Of a stretch of 64,000 bases of DNA, positions 38,632-47,921 are shown piece by piece. The first letter of the stretch is position 1; the number at the start of each line of letters is the position of its first letter. The notes under the pieces are model-generated. The model worked only from the letters and a program-made list of their open reading frames with translations, was not told where the DNA came from and did no database searches. The position numbers and the translations under genes were made by a program. Origin of the DNA: Sulfurisphaera javensis (GTDB lineage: Archaea; Thermoproteota; Thermoprotei_A; Sulfolobales; Sulfolobaceae); the NCBI RefSeq assembly GCF_041154675.1, contig NZ_AP031322.1, forward strand, positions 868,001-932,000. Reading direction: 5' to 3'.

Positions 38632-39294
38632 ATGGAAAGTGAATTAGAAGGAAAATTAAGAAGACTAGGTTTCTCTTTTTATGAAGCAAAAGCTTACTCA
38701 TCATTGCTCGTCCTTTGCAGTGCAACTATGAAAGAGATTTCAGAAAAGTCTGGAATACCATATCAGAAGGTTTATGAGATAATAACTTCATTAGAGGCTA
38801 AAGGATTAGTAAGAGTAATTGAAGGTAAACCAAAAAGAGTAAAATTAATTGATCCATCAATCTCTTTAAAAGTTTACAGAGATAAAATAGTAAATGAATT
38901 AGATGAGATTATAAACTATGTGATATCCTTACATGAAAAAAGTAAAATTAGTGAAGTCGACCGTAGTATACATGTTAAGGGAAGAAGAACAGTAATAAAA
39001 TTAGTGAAGCAATTTGCTGAGAGAAGTAAAAAGATGAAAGTTGTCTATGATAAGATACCAGAATGGTTAATGAAAATACTTAAACAATATAATGGGGATT
39101 TATTTGTAATAACTTCAAAAAACATAGATTTACCAGGCAAAAAGGTTGATAACATTACCTCAAGGTTTATTATATTTGATGATTCCTTATTAGTTACTTT
39201 CAATGGTGATGATGAAATAGTTATTGACTCTTGTAAAGGATGTGTCATTCAAGCTAAAGAGCATTTTGATTTATTAACTTCTAAGAGTGAATAA
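38632..39294 (+). CDS. TrmB-family transcriptional regulator
   Basis: 220 residues. The N-terminal winged helix reads LGFSFYEAKAYSSLLVL, SGIPYQKVYEIITSLEAKGL, as in TrmB proteins, followed by a dimerisation helix and a C-terminal ligand-binding-like half that ends with three Cys/Asp-rich residues (DSCKGC). TrmB regulators respond to sugars in archaea. It is divergent from the MFS gene and 31 bases upstream of the MBL hydrolase. The CKGC pair could be redox- or sulfur-sensing (inference). Confidence 0.75.
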   Translation: MESELEGKLRRLGFSFYEAKAYSSLLVLCSATMKEISEKSGIPYQKVYEIITSLEAKGLVRVIEGKPKRVKLIDPSISLKVYRDKIVNELDEIINYVISLHEKSKISEVDRSIHVKGRRTVIKLVKQFAERSKKMKVVYDKIPEWLMKILKQYNGDLFVITSKNIDLPGKKVDNITSRFIIFDDSLLVTFNGDDEIVIDSCKGCVIQAKEHFDLLTSKSE

Positions 39295-39325
39295 GTAATT
39301 TATATTTTCACTCAAACTGTAAATT

Positions 39326-40066
39326 ATGATATTTAGACAACTAATAAGCAAAAAAGGTGGCTGTATAACTTACGTTTTTGGTTGTACACAAGCTGGAGAG
39401 CTTTTTGTTATTGATCCAAAGTACGAATTAGTTAATGAGATAGTTAAGCTCGCAGAAGATTTAGGAGATATGAAGATATCTTATATAATTGATACTCATA
39501 CTCATGCTGATCACATTTCTGGGGCTAGAAAATTACAAGAGATAACAAATGGAAATGTTTACTACCATGAGGAATCTAAAGTTAAATTTAAAATTGAAAG
39601 ACTTAAGGATGGAGAAGAAATAAAAGCTGGAAACGTTAAAGTGAAAGTTATTTATACACCAGGTCACACGCCAGACAGTATTTCAATTTTAATCTACGAT
39701 AAGAGAAGGGATGAAAGTTGGAGCGAACCATGGGCTGTACTTACTGGTGATACTTTATTTGTTGGAAGTGTAGGAAGAATTGATATAGCTGGAGGAAACT
39801 CTGAAGAAAATATGTATAACAGCTTAATGAAACTGAAAAACTTACCAGATTATGTTGAAATTTATCCAGCTCATACTTCTGGTTCAATATGCGGATTTGC
39901 AATTAGTGGCAAACCGAGTTCAACTATAGGATTTGAGAAGAAATTTAATCCCTTATTTAGAATTAATAATAAAGACGAATTTATAAACAAAATTAAAAGT
40001 ATCAATATGCCTAAACCAAAAGAATTTGATGAAATTATAAAAAGAAACCTTGAAGGAGTAACTTAA
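39326..40066 (+). CDS. Metallo-beta-lactamase-fold hydrolase, persulfide-dioxygenase-like (ETHE1/Blh type)
   Basis: 246 residues. The metal motif THTHADH (His58, His60, Asp62, His63) is followed by TPGHTPDS and TGDTLFVGSVGRID. The latter, together with YPAHTSGSICG, is typical of ETHE1-like persulfide dioxygenases rather than glyoxalase II. These oxidise persulfides with Fe(II) and fit a sulfur-metabolising archaeon. The gene follows the TrmB-like regulator and may share its transcript. A glyoxalase-type hydrolase remains possible. Confidence 0.7.
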   Translation: MIFRQLISKKGGCITYVFGCTQAGELFVIDPKYELVNEIVKLAEDLGDMKISYIIDTHTHADHISGARKLQEITNGNVYYHEESKVKFKIERLKDGEEIKAGNVKVKVIYTPGHTPDSISILIYDKRRDESWSEPWAVLTGDTLFVGSVGRIDIAGGNSEENMYNSLMKLKNLPDYVEIYPAHTSGSICGFAISGKPSSTIGFEKKFNPLFRINNKDEFINKIKSINMPKPKEFDEIIKRNLEGVT

Positions 40067-40078
40067 ACTAGATAGTCA

Positions 40079-40402
40079 TTACTTGCTAGCTACTTTTTGT
40101 CTATTTATTTCTATAACACCACCTATAATACTTAATATTGAAAATACGCATGGTGCAAATAATCCAGCAATTCCTCCTCCTATCATTACTCTCCAATCAT
40201 TTTTATAGACTCCATAAAAAGTTACTAAAGCTCCTATTAATCCTATAATACCTAAAGCAATTACTGAATTACCATAGATTGCAATAATCTTAATAAAATG
40301 ATCAATTAATGGTTCTTTAGTTGCTATACTAGTTATGCTTGCTATCAGTGTTATTAATCCTCCTATTGAACTTATTATTCTTCCTATCATTTTTATCACC
40401 AA
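40079..40402 (-). CDS. Small membrane protein of unknown function
   Basis: 107 residues with three or four membrane helices, rich in Gly and Ile (GGLITLIASI, GIIGLIGALVTFYGVY). Small cytoplasmic ends are basic. It resembles small DUF-type archaeal integral membrane proteins, but I recognise no family. It is convergent with the MBL hydrolase. Confidence 0.55.
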   Translation of the reverse strand: MVIKMIGRIISSIGGLITLIASITSIATKEPLIDHFIKIIAIYGNSVIALGIIGLIGALVTFYGVYKNDWRVMIGGGIAGLFAPCVFSILSIIGGVIEINRQKVASK

Positions 40403-40605
40403 CGAGTGGCTCTTCTTATATCCTTTTAAATTTTACTCTAATGAAGTAAATTATTACCTATAATTAATTTGAAAAGAAAAAAATACATATATATTACTCT
40501 CATTTCATAAAAATAAGTTTAACTCCGAAAAAGAAAGCATAAACTCAATTCTCTTTATCAAGACAATAATATAGAATTGTAAAAATTAGAAATAAAAAAT
40601 AAATG

Positions 40606-41562
40606 TCATATTATTTCTATGTCTTTTTCAAATATATCTTTCGGTAAGTAAGCTGTAACTATCCAGTTAGGCACATCTACAACTTGGCTAACTCTCAAAT
40701 TTACAGCAACGCTAGCTAACATATAAGCTTCTACTGGAGTCATGTACTTAGCTAATAATGATATTATTCCTTTTATTGCCTTTTTTGATGCAACCCATAA
40801 GTTTGGATCTATTCCAGGGTAAGAGATATACTCATTAAATTCCATCTCCTTTACCTTTTTAGTTATGAAAACTGGTTGTGTTAGACCTACGTTTTTAATT
40901 AACCTTATTTTCATTGTAACCTCCATTGGGGCTTCTATTGCTGTCCCACAAACCTCACCATCACCCTGGGCTAAGTGAGTATCACCAATTGAGAGTAAAC
41001 CACCTTTAACAAATACTGGTAAGTATAATTTTGTCCCAACTGTTAAATGCTTAATATCCATATTACCACCATTTTCTCTAGGAGGAATAGTGCTGAACTT
41101 ACCTCTGTATGGTAATGCTGTACCAATAACACCAGGGAATGGATAAATTGGAATTTTAACTTTCAATTCACCAAAAGTTGCATAAGCGTACTTCTCATCA
41201 ACTTTCCAAATCTTTAATGCTGGACCTTGTAAGTCAATTGGTGCAGTATATTGCTCATCAGCTAAGAAACCAAAGCCCGGAATTACCCCAGTCCAACCCC
41301 ATCCCTTATGCTTAAACTCTAAAAACTCAATCTCTATTGCATCACCTGGTTCAGCTTCTTTTATTTCTATAGGTCCAGTTAATGGATGAATTCTAGAGAA
41401 ATCTAACTTCGATAAATCTTTTTCAGTTGATGTCTCAGTTATTTGACCATCAGAGGCTTCTTTAGTTTCTACTGTTATTATATCCCCATCACTTATACTC
41501 ATTATAGGAGGTAATGAATTATCCCATTTGTTGTGTGTAATTGCATGAATAGTATATTGCAT
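40606..41562 (-). CDS. Acetamidase/formamidase family protein
   Basis: 318 residues, usual length of the short FmdA/AmdA forms. Marks are HPLTGPIEIKEAEPGD, the region IPPRENGGNMDIKHLTVGT, LSIGDTHLAQGDGEVCGTAI and AYMLASVAVNLRVSQVVD. Members hydrolyse formamide or acetamide to ammonia and the acid. No amide transporter is adjacent. Its 5' side holds 390 bases without a recognised gene. Confidence 0.9.
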   Translation of the reverse strand: MQYTIHAITHNKWDNSLPPIMSISDGDIITVETKEASDGQITETSTEKDLSKLDFSRIHPLTGPIEIKEAEPGDAIEIEFLEFKHKGWGWTGVIPGFGFLADEQYTAPIDLQGPALKIWKVDEKYAYATFGELKVKIPIYPFPGVIGTALPYRGKFSTIPPRENGGNMDIKHLTVGTKLYLPVFVKGGLLSIGDTHLAQGDGEVCGTAIEAPMEVTMKIRLIKNVGLTQPVFITKKVKEMEFNEYISYPGIDPNLWVASKKAIKGIISLLAKYMTPVEAYMLASVAVNLRVSQVVDVPNWIVTAYLPKDIFEKDIEII

Positions 41563-41952
41563 AAAATAATTTTGATTACTGATTTAAGAATTTACTTCAG
41601 CTTAACTAATACACTTGCATTTTACTTTTATATCTAGTTTAACTACAAAATGAAATGTTAATAAGGATAAATTATACGACTTATTATAATATTATACCTA
41701 TAAGATGATTCTCGTATAGTAAAGTTAACAATTCTGTTTTAAGGCCTTTATGTAGACCTAAGGATAACTCAACAGTCTGAATATTTTTCAGAATTACTAG
41801 AGATATATCGAACTTTACAATTTGAACATAGAAGAACTTAAAGATTTTGCCTATTCAAAAGTTTATATAGATCATACCTTAAATAATAATTTATTACCTT
41901 CGTCATGAGGAAATAGACTTTAAAATATATTTAACGCAATATTATCTTTATT
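41563..41952. other. Intergenic region, no gene seen
   Basis: About 390 AT-rich bases between the acetamidase start and a small plus-strand gene. Short frames only; a TATA-like AAATATATTTAA lies shortly before the ATG at 41953. Confidence 0.4.
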
Positions 41953-42189
41953 ATGAGATATCACAATTTTTGGATTAAATTTAAGGAGTATGCAGTTCAA
42001 AATGAAGATGCTTTTAGCTCATCATATCTACTAAAAAGTGTTATTCATTTAATTAAGGAGAATCCTAATATCACGTTAATAGGACTAGCTGGTATTTTAG
42101 ATACGGACGCAGTGTATCTAGCTAAATATTTAAAATACATCTATAAGAGCGTTATAGAGAAGGAAAGGAACTCAAGACTGTTACCTTAA
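41953..42189 (+). CDS. Small hypothetical protein, possibly helix-turn-helix
   Basis: 78 residues, helical and mixed in charge. The middle (NPNITLIGLAGILDTDAVYL, then AKYLKYIYKSVI) has the spacing of a small helix-turn-helix, but this is weak. The frame is preceded by a TATA-like box (AAATATATTTAA). No family recognised. Confidence 0.4.
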   Translation: MRYHNFWIKFKEYAVQNEDAFSSSYLLKSVIHLIKENPNITLIGLAGILDTDAVYLAKYLKYIYKSVIEKERNSRLLP

Positions 42190-42774
42190 CGTTTAAAGAG
42201 CTATCCTAGTTGTAAATAACAAATTTTAAGGAAATACATTAGCTAGCATAGAAATTTAAGATTATTATTTTTTATACGAAAGTAAAATGAGTGCAATATT
42301 GAGAGAATTAGAAGATTATAATAACATGCACCGAAGAACGGTAAAGATCTCATATTCGTTGTCATAAATTACCAAACAAAACACAAAAAGTTTCATAAAG
42401 ATGCAACTCCCAGTCTCATAAAAAGATCTTCTGGAATAGAATTTAATAACCGCTAGATATGGGGAAAATATTTATATGTTAAGGGAAGAAGTGCTTAACT
42501 GCGTCACAAAGATATTACATAATATCGCTCCCAGCAATTAAATTACGTCTTTAAAAATAATAAAATATATCTACTATTTTACGTAAATGGAAAGATAAGA
42601 CCTATGTAAGTTAAAAATAAATATATAAATAATCTATGCATTTATATTACTAAGAAAGAAATTAATGGTTTTTAGATCTAAAGTAATTCTAACAATTATA
42701 TTAGAATATATATTAAGTAAACACTATGTAGTATTGGATTAAAAAAGAATAAATTATGGATTAAATAATAATTT
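42190..42774. other. Intergenic region with short decayed frames
   Basis: About 585 bases. The plus strand near 42285-42420 has broken coding-like stretches (MSAILRELEDYNN, then HKDATPSLIKRSSGIEFNN in another frame). I cannot assign them. The remainder is very AT-rich and holds no recognised gene. Confidence 0.3.
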
Positions 42775-43488
42775 TTATATAGATTTCAAAACTCTACTGT
42801 TAATAATCATTAAAACTATACCATATACTATTACCCCTAAACTCCATAAGAGAGAAAAACTGCTACCTATAAATGCATTATAAATTGCTTGCGACATATA
42901 TGTTGTAGGTTCTAGTAAAGTAAGATACCTAAAGGGTATAGGTATGTAAGTTATTGGATAATAAACAGGGGCGAAGAAAGTTAAAACGAAACCTATTATT
43001 TGAGAATATTGATTAACAGCATAAAAGTTCTTGATACCTAATCCAACAGTTATTCCTAGCATAGAGGAAGTAAATATTGAAGTTATTATAGATATTAAAA
43101 GAAATAAAATAGACTTAACTATTACATGAAGCAGAAAGTAACCAATTATAATAACTATTGGTATCATAATTAATGTTGAAATTCCATTGCCTAATGCTAT
43201 GCTTAGTGCGTAAAGCTCTTTAGGGATACCAGCGGAAACCATTAAGGAAAATCTACCTGATCTTCTCTCATAACCTAAAGATTGAGATACAGTAACGAAA
43301 ATCCCTATAGACATGTAGAAAGTAATAGTGCCAGAAAGAATGTATGGATAATAGGAACGCATTGAAATAAATCCAAAAGCTAACATAAAGGCTAGAGGGA
43401 AGAATATAGCGTAAAATATCATAAGGGGTAAATATGCTTTTATTACCTTAAATTGCATTATTATTAGATCAAGAAATTCTCTCAACAT
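42775..43488 (-). CDS. ABC-2-type transporter permease
   Basis: 237 residues with six membrane helices, the usual size for ABC-2 permeases. The EPTTYMSQAIYNAF and YERRSGRFSLMVSAG segments are typical. It overlaps the end of the ATPase gene by 20 bases if it starts at 43488; an internal ATG at 43458 is also possible. Together they form a two-gene exporter of drug, lipid or polysaccharide type. The substrate is unknown. Confidence 0.8.
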   Translation of the reverse strand: MLREFLDLIIMQFKVIKAYLPLMIFYAIFFPLAFMLAFGFISMRSYYPYILSGTITFYMSIGIFVTVSQSLGYERRSGRFSLMVSAGIPKELYALSIALGNGISTLIMIPIVIIIGYFLLHVIVKSILFLLISIITSIFTSSMLGITVGLGIKNFYAVNQYSQIIGFVLTFFAPVYYPITYIPIPFRYLTLLEPTTYMSQAIYNAFIGSSFSLLWSLGVIVYGIVLMIINSRVLKSI

Positions 43489-44302
43489 CTTTCATTACCT
43501 CTAAGTATATTTCCTCCAGAGTTGGTAGCCTTACTTCGAATTTACCCTTAAGAGTCATAATTAATTTCTTTAATTCTTCTTCGCCTTTTACTTTTAATAC
43601 TTTACCAGTTGTATAGTCTATAATTTCATACCAATCTGAAAATTTTTCTTTTATCTGCGAAGTTGTTCCTTCTAGGATTACTTTTCTATTTATGAGGTAT
43701 ATTCTGTCTGCGAGTCTTTCTGCTTCATCTAAGTAATGAGTAGTTAGTAACATACTTTTTCCCTCCTTTTTTAGGGAAAGCAATATATTCCAAACTTCTC
43801 TTCTAGCCTCTGGGTCTAGACCAGTTGTTGGTTCATCAAGGACGATTAATTTAGGCTTATTGACTAAAGCCATAGCAATCAATGTTCTTCTCTTCAGACC
43901 GCCAGATAGATCCCTAACTAAAGTATTTCTCTTACTACTTAGATCTAATTTTTGAATTAGTTCTTCAACATTTTCCTTTAAGATTTTTTTATCAACTCCT
44001 TTCAACCTGCCAAAATAATATATATTATCCCAAACTGTTAGGTCTTCAAATGGTTCTGTCTCTTGAGGTATTACACCCATTAATCTTTTCACACTTCTAT
44101 CTGTCGGTTTCTTTCCAAATACTCTTATTTCTCCCTTATCTGGTATTAACTCTCCATAAATTTGTTTTACTAGTGTTGTCTTTCCAGCACCATTAGGTCC
44201 TAATAATGCTATAATTTCACCTTCGTTAACAAAGAGTGAGATATTCTCGTTTGCAATAATTTTACCATAAGACTTCCAAATATTCCTAACATCAATAATC
44301 AT
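43469..44302 (-). CDS. ABC transporter ATP-binding protein (ABC-2 exporter)
   Basis: 277 residues from the ATG at 44302; the frame extends 17 codons further, but homologous proteins start at MIIDVRNIWKSYG. Walker A is GPNGAGKT, the signature LSGGLKRRT, Walker B LIVLDEPTTGLDP, and the switch His is in TTHYLDEAE. The C-terminal 60 residues match the DrrA-type extension. It pairs with the downstream permease. A C-rich (plus-strand) palindrome lies about 75-135 bases upstream and may regulate it. Confidence 0.9.
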   Translation of the reverse strand: MIIDVRNIWKSYGKIIANENISLFVNEGEIIALLGPNGAGKTTLVKQIYGELIPDKGEIRVFGKKPTDRSVKRLMGVIPQETEPFEDLTVWDNIYYFGRLKGVDKKILKENVEELIQKLDLSSKRNTLVRDLSGGLKRRTLIAMALVNKPKLIVLDEPTTGLDPEARREVWNILLSLKKEGKSMLLTTHYLDEAERLADRIYLINRKVILEGTTSQIKEKFSDWYEIIDYTTGKVLKVKGEEELKKLIMTLKGKFEVRLPTLEEIYLEVMKDVERIS

Positions 44303-44375
44303 ATAGTAATTTAAACGAATGAAGTTAAAAAAATAAACCTTGTAAATTAACATAAACAGATCTTACTATAGCATA

Positions 44376-44436
44376 GGGGCTAGAATCCCCAAAACCCCTT
44401 TATTTCTCCCCTATTCTAATTCCCCCATCTAGCCCC
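44376..44436 (-). promoter_or_regulatory. G-rich inverted repeat upstream of the ABC exporter
   Basis: GGGGCTAGA at 44376-44384 and its exact complement at 44428-44436 form a 9-bp inverted repeat. The 43-base spacer holds four separate C-runs of four or five on the plus strand, i.e. G-runs on the coding strand of the exporter. In an AT-rich genome this is striking. It could be an operator, a structured leader or a G-quadruplex/i-motif element. No function is known. Confidence 0.5.
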
Positions 44437-44624
44437 CTATATATAATAATTTAAGTAAACTAGTTTAAAAAATTATCGTGTTTGATTTTAATATAAATGA
44501 AAAATTCAATCCTTAATAAGTTATAATATCACACTATTAGGTTAATGAGTGTGCATATAGTGTCGTCATTAAGGTATAAATATTTGTATAAAACGAGTAT
44601 TATGTATGGGTAAAGAGGGAAAGA

Positions 44625-45240
44625 GAGGAAGCCGGTTATAGGGATATTTCTTGTCCTAATTGTAGTAATCATGTTAACAAGGTCGGGAAGGCTATAGGGA
44701 GGTAACTTTATATGTGCAAGGACCGTAGGAGGAGGGGGCTAAGCATCATTATCCAAAGGGTTTAAGAGAGGAGACTTTAAAGATGTATGCTAATAGTATG
44801 AGGGCATTTTCTAGTGTTCTTCAAGTTCCTTTAGGAATGGTATTTACATGGATTAAGAAGTATGGTAGTAAGAAGTATAATAAGTTTGGGAGGAGAGCTA
44901 GGAATAGATTAGATGAGAGTGGCTTATGAGGTGTGGACATTTTTCAATAGAAGTGTGAAGGCTTTTAATACGCGGGTTTTTGTCTTCTCCATTATGTTAC
45001 ATTTTCTAAGAGCATTTGTATTTCCAGAAAGTTTTGAATTGTCTTAGTTTTGAAAATGAAGAGAATTGGATAAAAACTTATGGGACTTAGTAACGTTTAG
45101 GAGTTTTTAACAATGTATACCAGAGAAGGGTGTCTGGGTTACGTATGTTTTATTTCCTTCTCCTAGAACATAGGGTAGTATCACTAGTTAATCCAAACGA
45201 ATTCTTCCACTCATACTTTGGAGATAGTCTGTTAAGAGGA
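44625..45240 (+). mobile_element. Decayed IS1-family-like transposase
   Basis: Plus-strand frames retain SCPNCSNHVNKVGKAIGR, then YMCKDRRRRG, HHYPKGLREETLKMYANSMR, AFSSVLQVPLGMVFTWIKKY and NRLDESG. This is the zinc-finger and helix-turn-helix half of IS1-type transposases (an expected CxxC is mutated to CKDR). The catalytic half survives only as scattered pieces such as VNPNEFFHSYFGD. Several stops and shifts make it inactive. Ends were not identified. Confidence 0.5.
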
Positions 45241-45300
45241 CTCTGACTTCCTCCCCGCCCTGAAGGTTTTCTACCCACACTTATTGTAAGTCTTGTGTTA
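45241..45300. mobile_element. IS200/605-type end-like sequence (TnpB element remnant)
   Basis: The 15 bases at 45241-45255 (CTCTGACTTCCTCCC) are identical to 55207-55221. They are followed by CCCGCCCT and CTACCCACA, which resemble the right ends of Sulfolobales TnpB-type elements. The 45241 copy is next to the IS1-like remnant and has no tnpB of its own. Confidence 0.4.
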
Positions 45301-45657
45301 TGGGAGAGATAGAACTTATGCCAAAATGACTACAGTATGAGTGTGTTTAACAATATTGTTTTTATAAATTTATTAAATAAACATTTACGTAGCAATCTTG
45401 TATCTCTCTATTTTTCTATTCAATATTTGGTTCTTTTGTACTTCGATGGTTATAGAGAGAATTAAGTTTTCCAAATTTTTATTATAAAATTTTTAGCCAC
45501 ATTAAAGTTAATGACAAAACCTTAATTTTGAACAGCATTTGGCTTGATTAAAAACCTGATTCTAAAGAATATTAGCAATGAAAATTCTAGTGAGAGATAA
45601 CTAGAAAATACTAAAAACGTTAAAGATAGAAATAAAAGTAAGGACAATTTAGGCTAA
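45301..45657. other. Intergenic region, no gene seen
   Basis: AT-rich sequence between the element remnants and the gluconolactonase stop codon. No gene or repeat recognised. Confidence 0.35.
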
Positions 45658-46500
45658 TTATTTTGTATATAGAAAGGAAAATCTATAACTCTTCGTTCCC
45701 TTAGTATTAACCTTATGATAAAATAATTTTCCACTTAATGGTTCATCTTCTTTATTAGCAGTAGTTATGAATAAAGTATCTAAGTCTTCCTCACCAAATG
45801 TTACTGAAGTAACGTAAGTTACTGGAAGTTTAAGTTCAGATACCTTCTTACCATTGGGTGACCATCTACTCACTTTACCTCCACCCCAATGGGCTATCCA
45901 TAAATAACCTTCTTCGTCAATTGTCATACCATCTGGATTACCTTTTTCAGTAGAAAAATCGATGAAAACTTCTTTGTTATAAATATCTCCAGTATTTACA
46001 TCATAGTCGAATGAATAAACTTTTCTTATTGGACTATCGATCAAATACATTTTACCCCTATCTAAATCCCACGCTAAACCATTTGATACAGTAAGATTAG
46101 ATAACATTTTCTTTAATTCTTTGTCAAATCTGTAAAGGTTTCCGCTAGGAGAATCTTTTGAAGTATTCATAGTACCAGCCCAAAATCTTCCCTTAGGATC
46201 ACACTTCCCGTCATTAAACGTATTCTTTGAAATATTTACTTCAACAGATACTATTTCCTTAATTTCTTTAGTCTGAATATTAACTAGAGAGATAGTATGC
46301 CTTATTGTAGCTAAAACTCTATTCTCGTCTATTACACATAATGAAGAAACCATATCTGGAACTTCTATGATCTTTTCGTTTTTGTCATCTAAGTTTTTTA
46401 TAATAATCTTTTTACCCTCTATGTCAACCCAATAAATACTATTAAAATCATATACTGGACCTTCACCTAACTTAGCTTTATAATTACTAAATACATCCAT
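45658..46500 (-). CDS. SMP-30/gluconolactonase family protein
   Basis: 280 residues of the six-bladed SMP-30 propeller. Marks are LGEGPVYD with the metal Glu, [16 protein letters not shown] with the metal Asn and Asp, SNGLAWDLD and [18 protein letters not shown]. These are the calcium/zinc ligands of gluconolactonases. The enzyme would open sugar lactones, for instance in a non-phosphorylated sugar oxidation route used by Sulfolobales. It lies downstream of the ABC importer operon on the same strand. Confidence 0.85.
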   Translation of the reverse strand: MDVFSNYKAKLGEGPVYDFNSIYWVDIEGKKIIIKNLDDKNEKIIEVPDMVSSLCVIDENRVLATIRHTISLVNIQTKEIKEIVSVEVNISKNTFNDGKCDPKGRFWAGTMNTSKDSPSGNLYRFDKELKKMLSNLTVSNGLAWDLDRGKMYLIDSPIRKVYSFDYDVNTGDIYNKEVFIDFSTEKGNPDGMTIDEEGYLWIAHWGGGKVSRWSPNGKKVSELKLPVTYVTSVTFGEEDLDTLFITTANKEDEPLSGKLFYHKVNTKGTKSYRFSFLYTK

Positions 46501-46596
46501 AATTTCTTATATTAATTCAGTATATTTTAACTTTAAAAGTGGAAAGAAAGTCTCAGAACGAGAGAAAGATAGTGGGAAGGAAAAGTCATGCGATCA

Positions 46597-46986
46597 TCAT
46601 ACGATTTTCTTTTTTAATAACTCGAAAATTTCATCTGGATTTGGAATATCTCTAATAATTTCAACTTTTTTCGTTTTTAAAATTAAATAAACAGATCCAC
46701 AATGAAATCTTTTTGCAAGAAAACCTACTGAAATAAAAGCATCATCAATTATAGAATAACTAATGAATTTCCTTGAAAAGGGTGTTTGTATTATTATCCC
46801 ATTCTCATCAAAAATATAAGTGTGAATTCTTTTCCAAAAAGCGTACAAAAAGAGGGTTGTAAATACTATCCCCAAAAAGATTAGAAAACTAATAAGTCTA
46901 GAAATATCTAGAAAGAGAGAGAAAATAAAGATGATTATTGTCCCTTTAACTATTGTTTTTGAGATGACTGGTTTAGTAGCCAACAT
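46597..46986 (-). CDS. Small membrane protein with PH-like (bPH2) tail
   Basis: 129 residues: two membrane helices, then a short soluble part (YIFDENGIIIQTPFSRKFIS, LILKTKKVEIIRDIPNPDEI) that looks like a bacterial PH-like domain. Its start overlaps the end of the dppF-like gene by 37 bases, so it is probably the last gene of the importer operon. Role unknown. Confidence 0.6.
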   Translation of the reverse strand: MLATKPVISKTIVKGTIIIFIFSLFLDISRLISFLIFLGIVFTTLFLYAFWKRIHTYIFDENGIIIQTPFSRKFISYSIIDDAFISVGFLAKRFHCGSVYLILKTKKVEIIRDIPNPDEIFELLKKKIV

Positions 46987-47921
46987 GCTACTTTTCTCCC
47001 GTTATATTCAAAAAGTGGTGGTTCCTGTTTTTTACATATTTCCGTGACGAACGGACATCTAGGATTAAATCTGCATCCATTAGGAGGATTAATAAGTGAT
47101 GGTACTTCTCCCGTTGGTGGCTGTAAATCTTTCCTCTTTAAAGATGGTACGGAAGCAATCAGACTTTGAGTGTAAGGATGCTTTGGCGATGATATAATTC
47201 CTTCTGCATCTCCAATCTCCATTAATTTACCAGCATATAGTACAGCTATCCTATCTGATATATATTTTGCAACATGAATATTATGTGTAATGAACATATA
47301 AGTTATTCCTTTTTCTCTCTGAATTTTTACTAATAGGTTTAAAATCTGTGACTGGACTGAGGCATCTAAAGCTGAAGTTGGTTCATCAAGTACAATAAAC
47401 TCCGGTTCCGTGATTAATGCCCTAGCTATAGCAACTCTCTGAAGCTGTCCTCCAGAAAGCTCTCTTGGGTATTTAGTAGAAACATACTCAAAATCTAAAC
47501 CAACACTTTCTAATACTTGTTTGACAAGTTTTCTCTTAGTTTCAGAATTAACTTTTCTTAAAGGCTCAGCAACAACATCAAATATTTTCATTTTAGGATC
47601 AATGCTTGTTGCTGGATTTTGGAACACCATTTGTATTTTCTTTCTAATTTCCTTTACGTTTTTATCAGTTATCTTTTCTCCTCTATAATAAATTTCTCCT
47701 TTAGTAGGTTTATCTAAAGTTACTAATATCCTTCCTAATGTTGTCTTACCCGACCCAGATTCACCAACAACTCCTAGAACTTCTTTCTCATAAATTTCTA
47801 AATCTATATTATCTAAAGCTTTAACTATAATTGGCTTTTTTCTAAATAGTTTATCTAAAATACCATAGCTACCTACTATAAAGTACTTTTTCAATCCAAC
47901 AACTCTAATCAACTCATTCAT
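46950..47921 (-). CDS. Oligopeptide/oligosaccharide ABC transporter ATP-binding protein (DppF-like)
   Basis: 323 residues. Walker A is GESGSGKTT, signature LSGGQLQRVAIARAL, Walker B FIVLDEPTSALD, and the family tail CRFNPRCPFVTEICKK. It overlaps the DppD-like gene by eight bases. It is the second ATPase of a five-part importer encoded at 46950-53133. In Sulfolobales, members of this family carry peptides or sugars such as cellobiose. Confidence 0.9.
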   Translation of the reverse strand: MNELIRVVGLKKYFIVGSYGILDKLFRKKPIIVKALDNIDLEIYEKEVLGVVGESGSGKTTLGRILVTLDKPTKGEIYYRGEKITDKNVKEIRKKIQMVFQNPATSIDPKMKIFDVVAEPLRKVNSETKRKLVKQVLESVGLDFEYVSTKYPRELSGGQLQRVAIARALITEPEFIVLDEPTSALDASVQSQILNLLVKIQREKGITYMFITHNIHVAKYISDRIAVLYAGKLMEIGDAEGIISSPKHPYTQSLIASVPSLKRKDLQPPTGEVPSLINPPNGCRFNPRCPFVTEICKKQEPPLFEYNGRKVACWLLNQSSQKQ

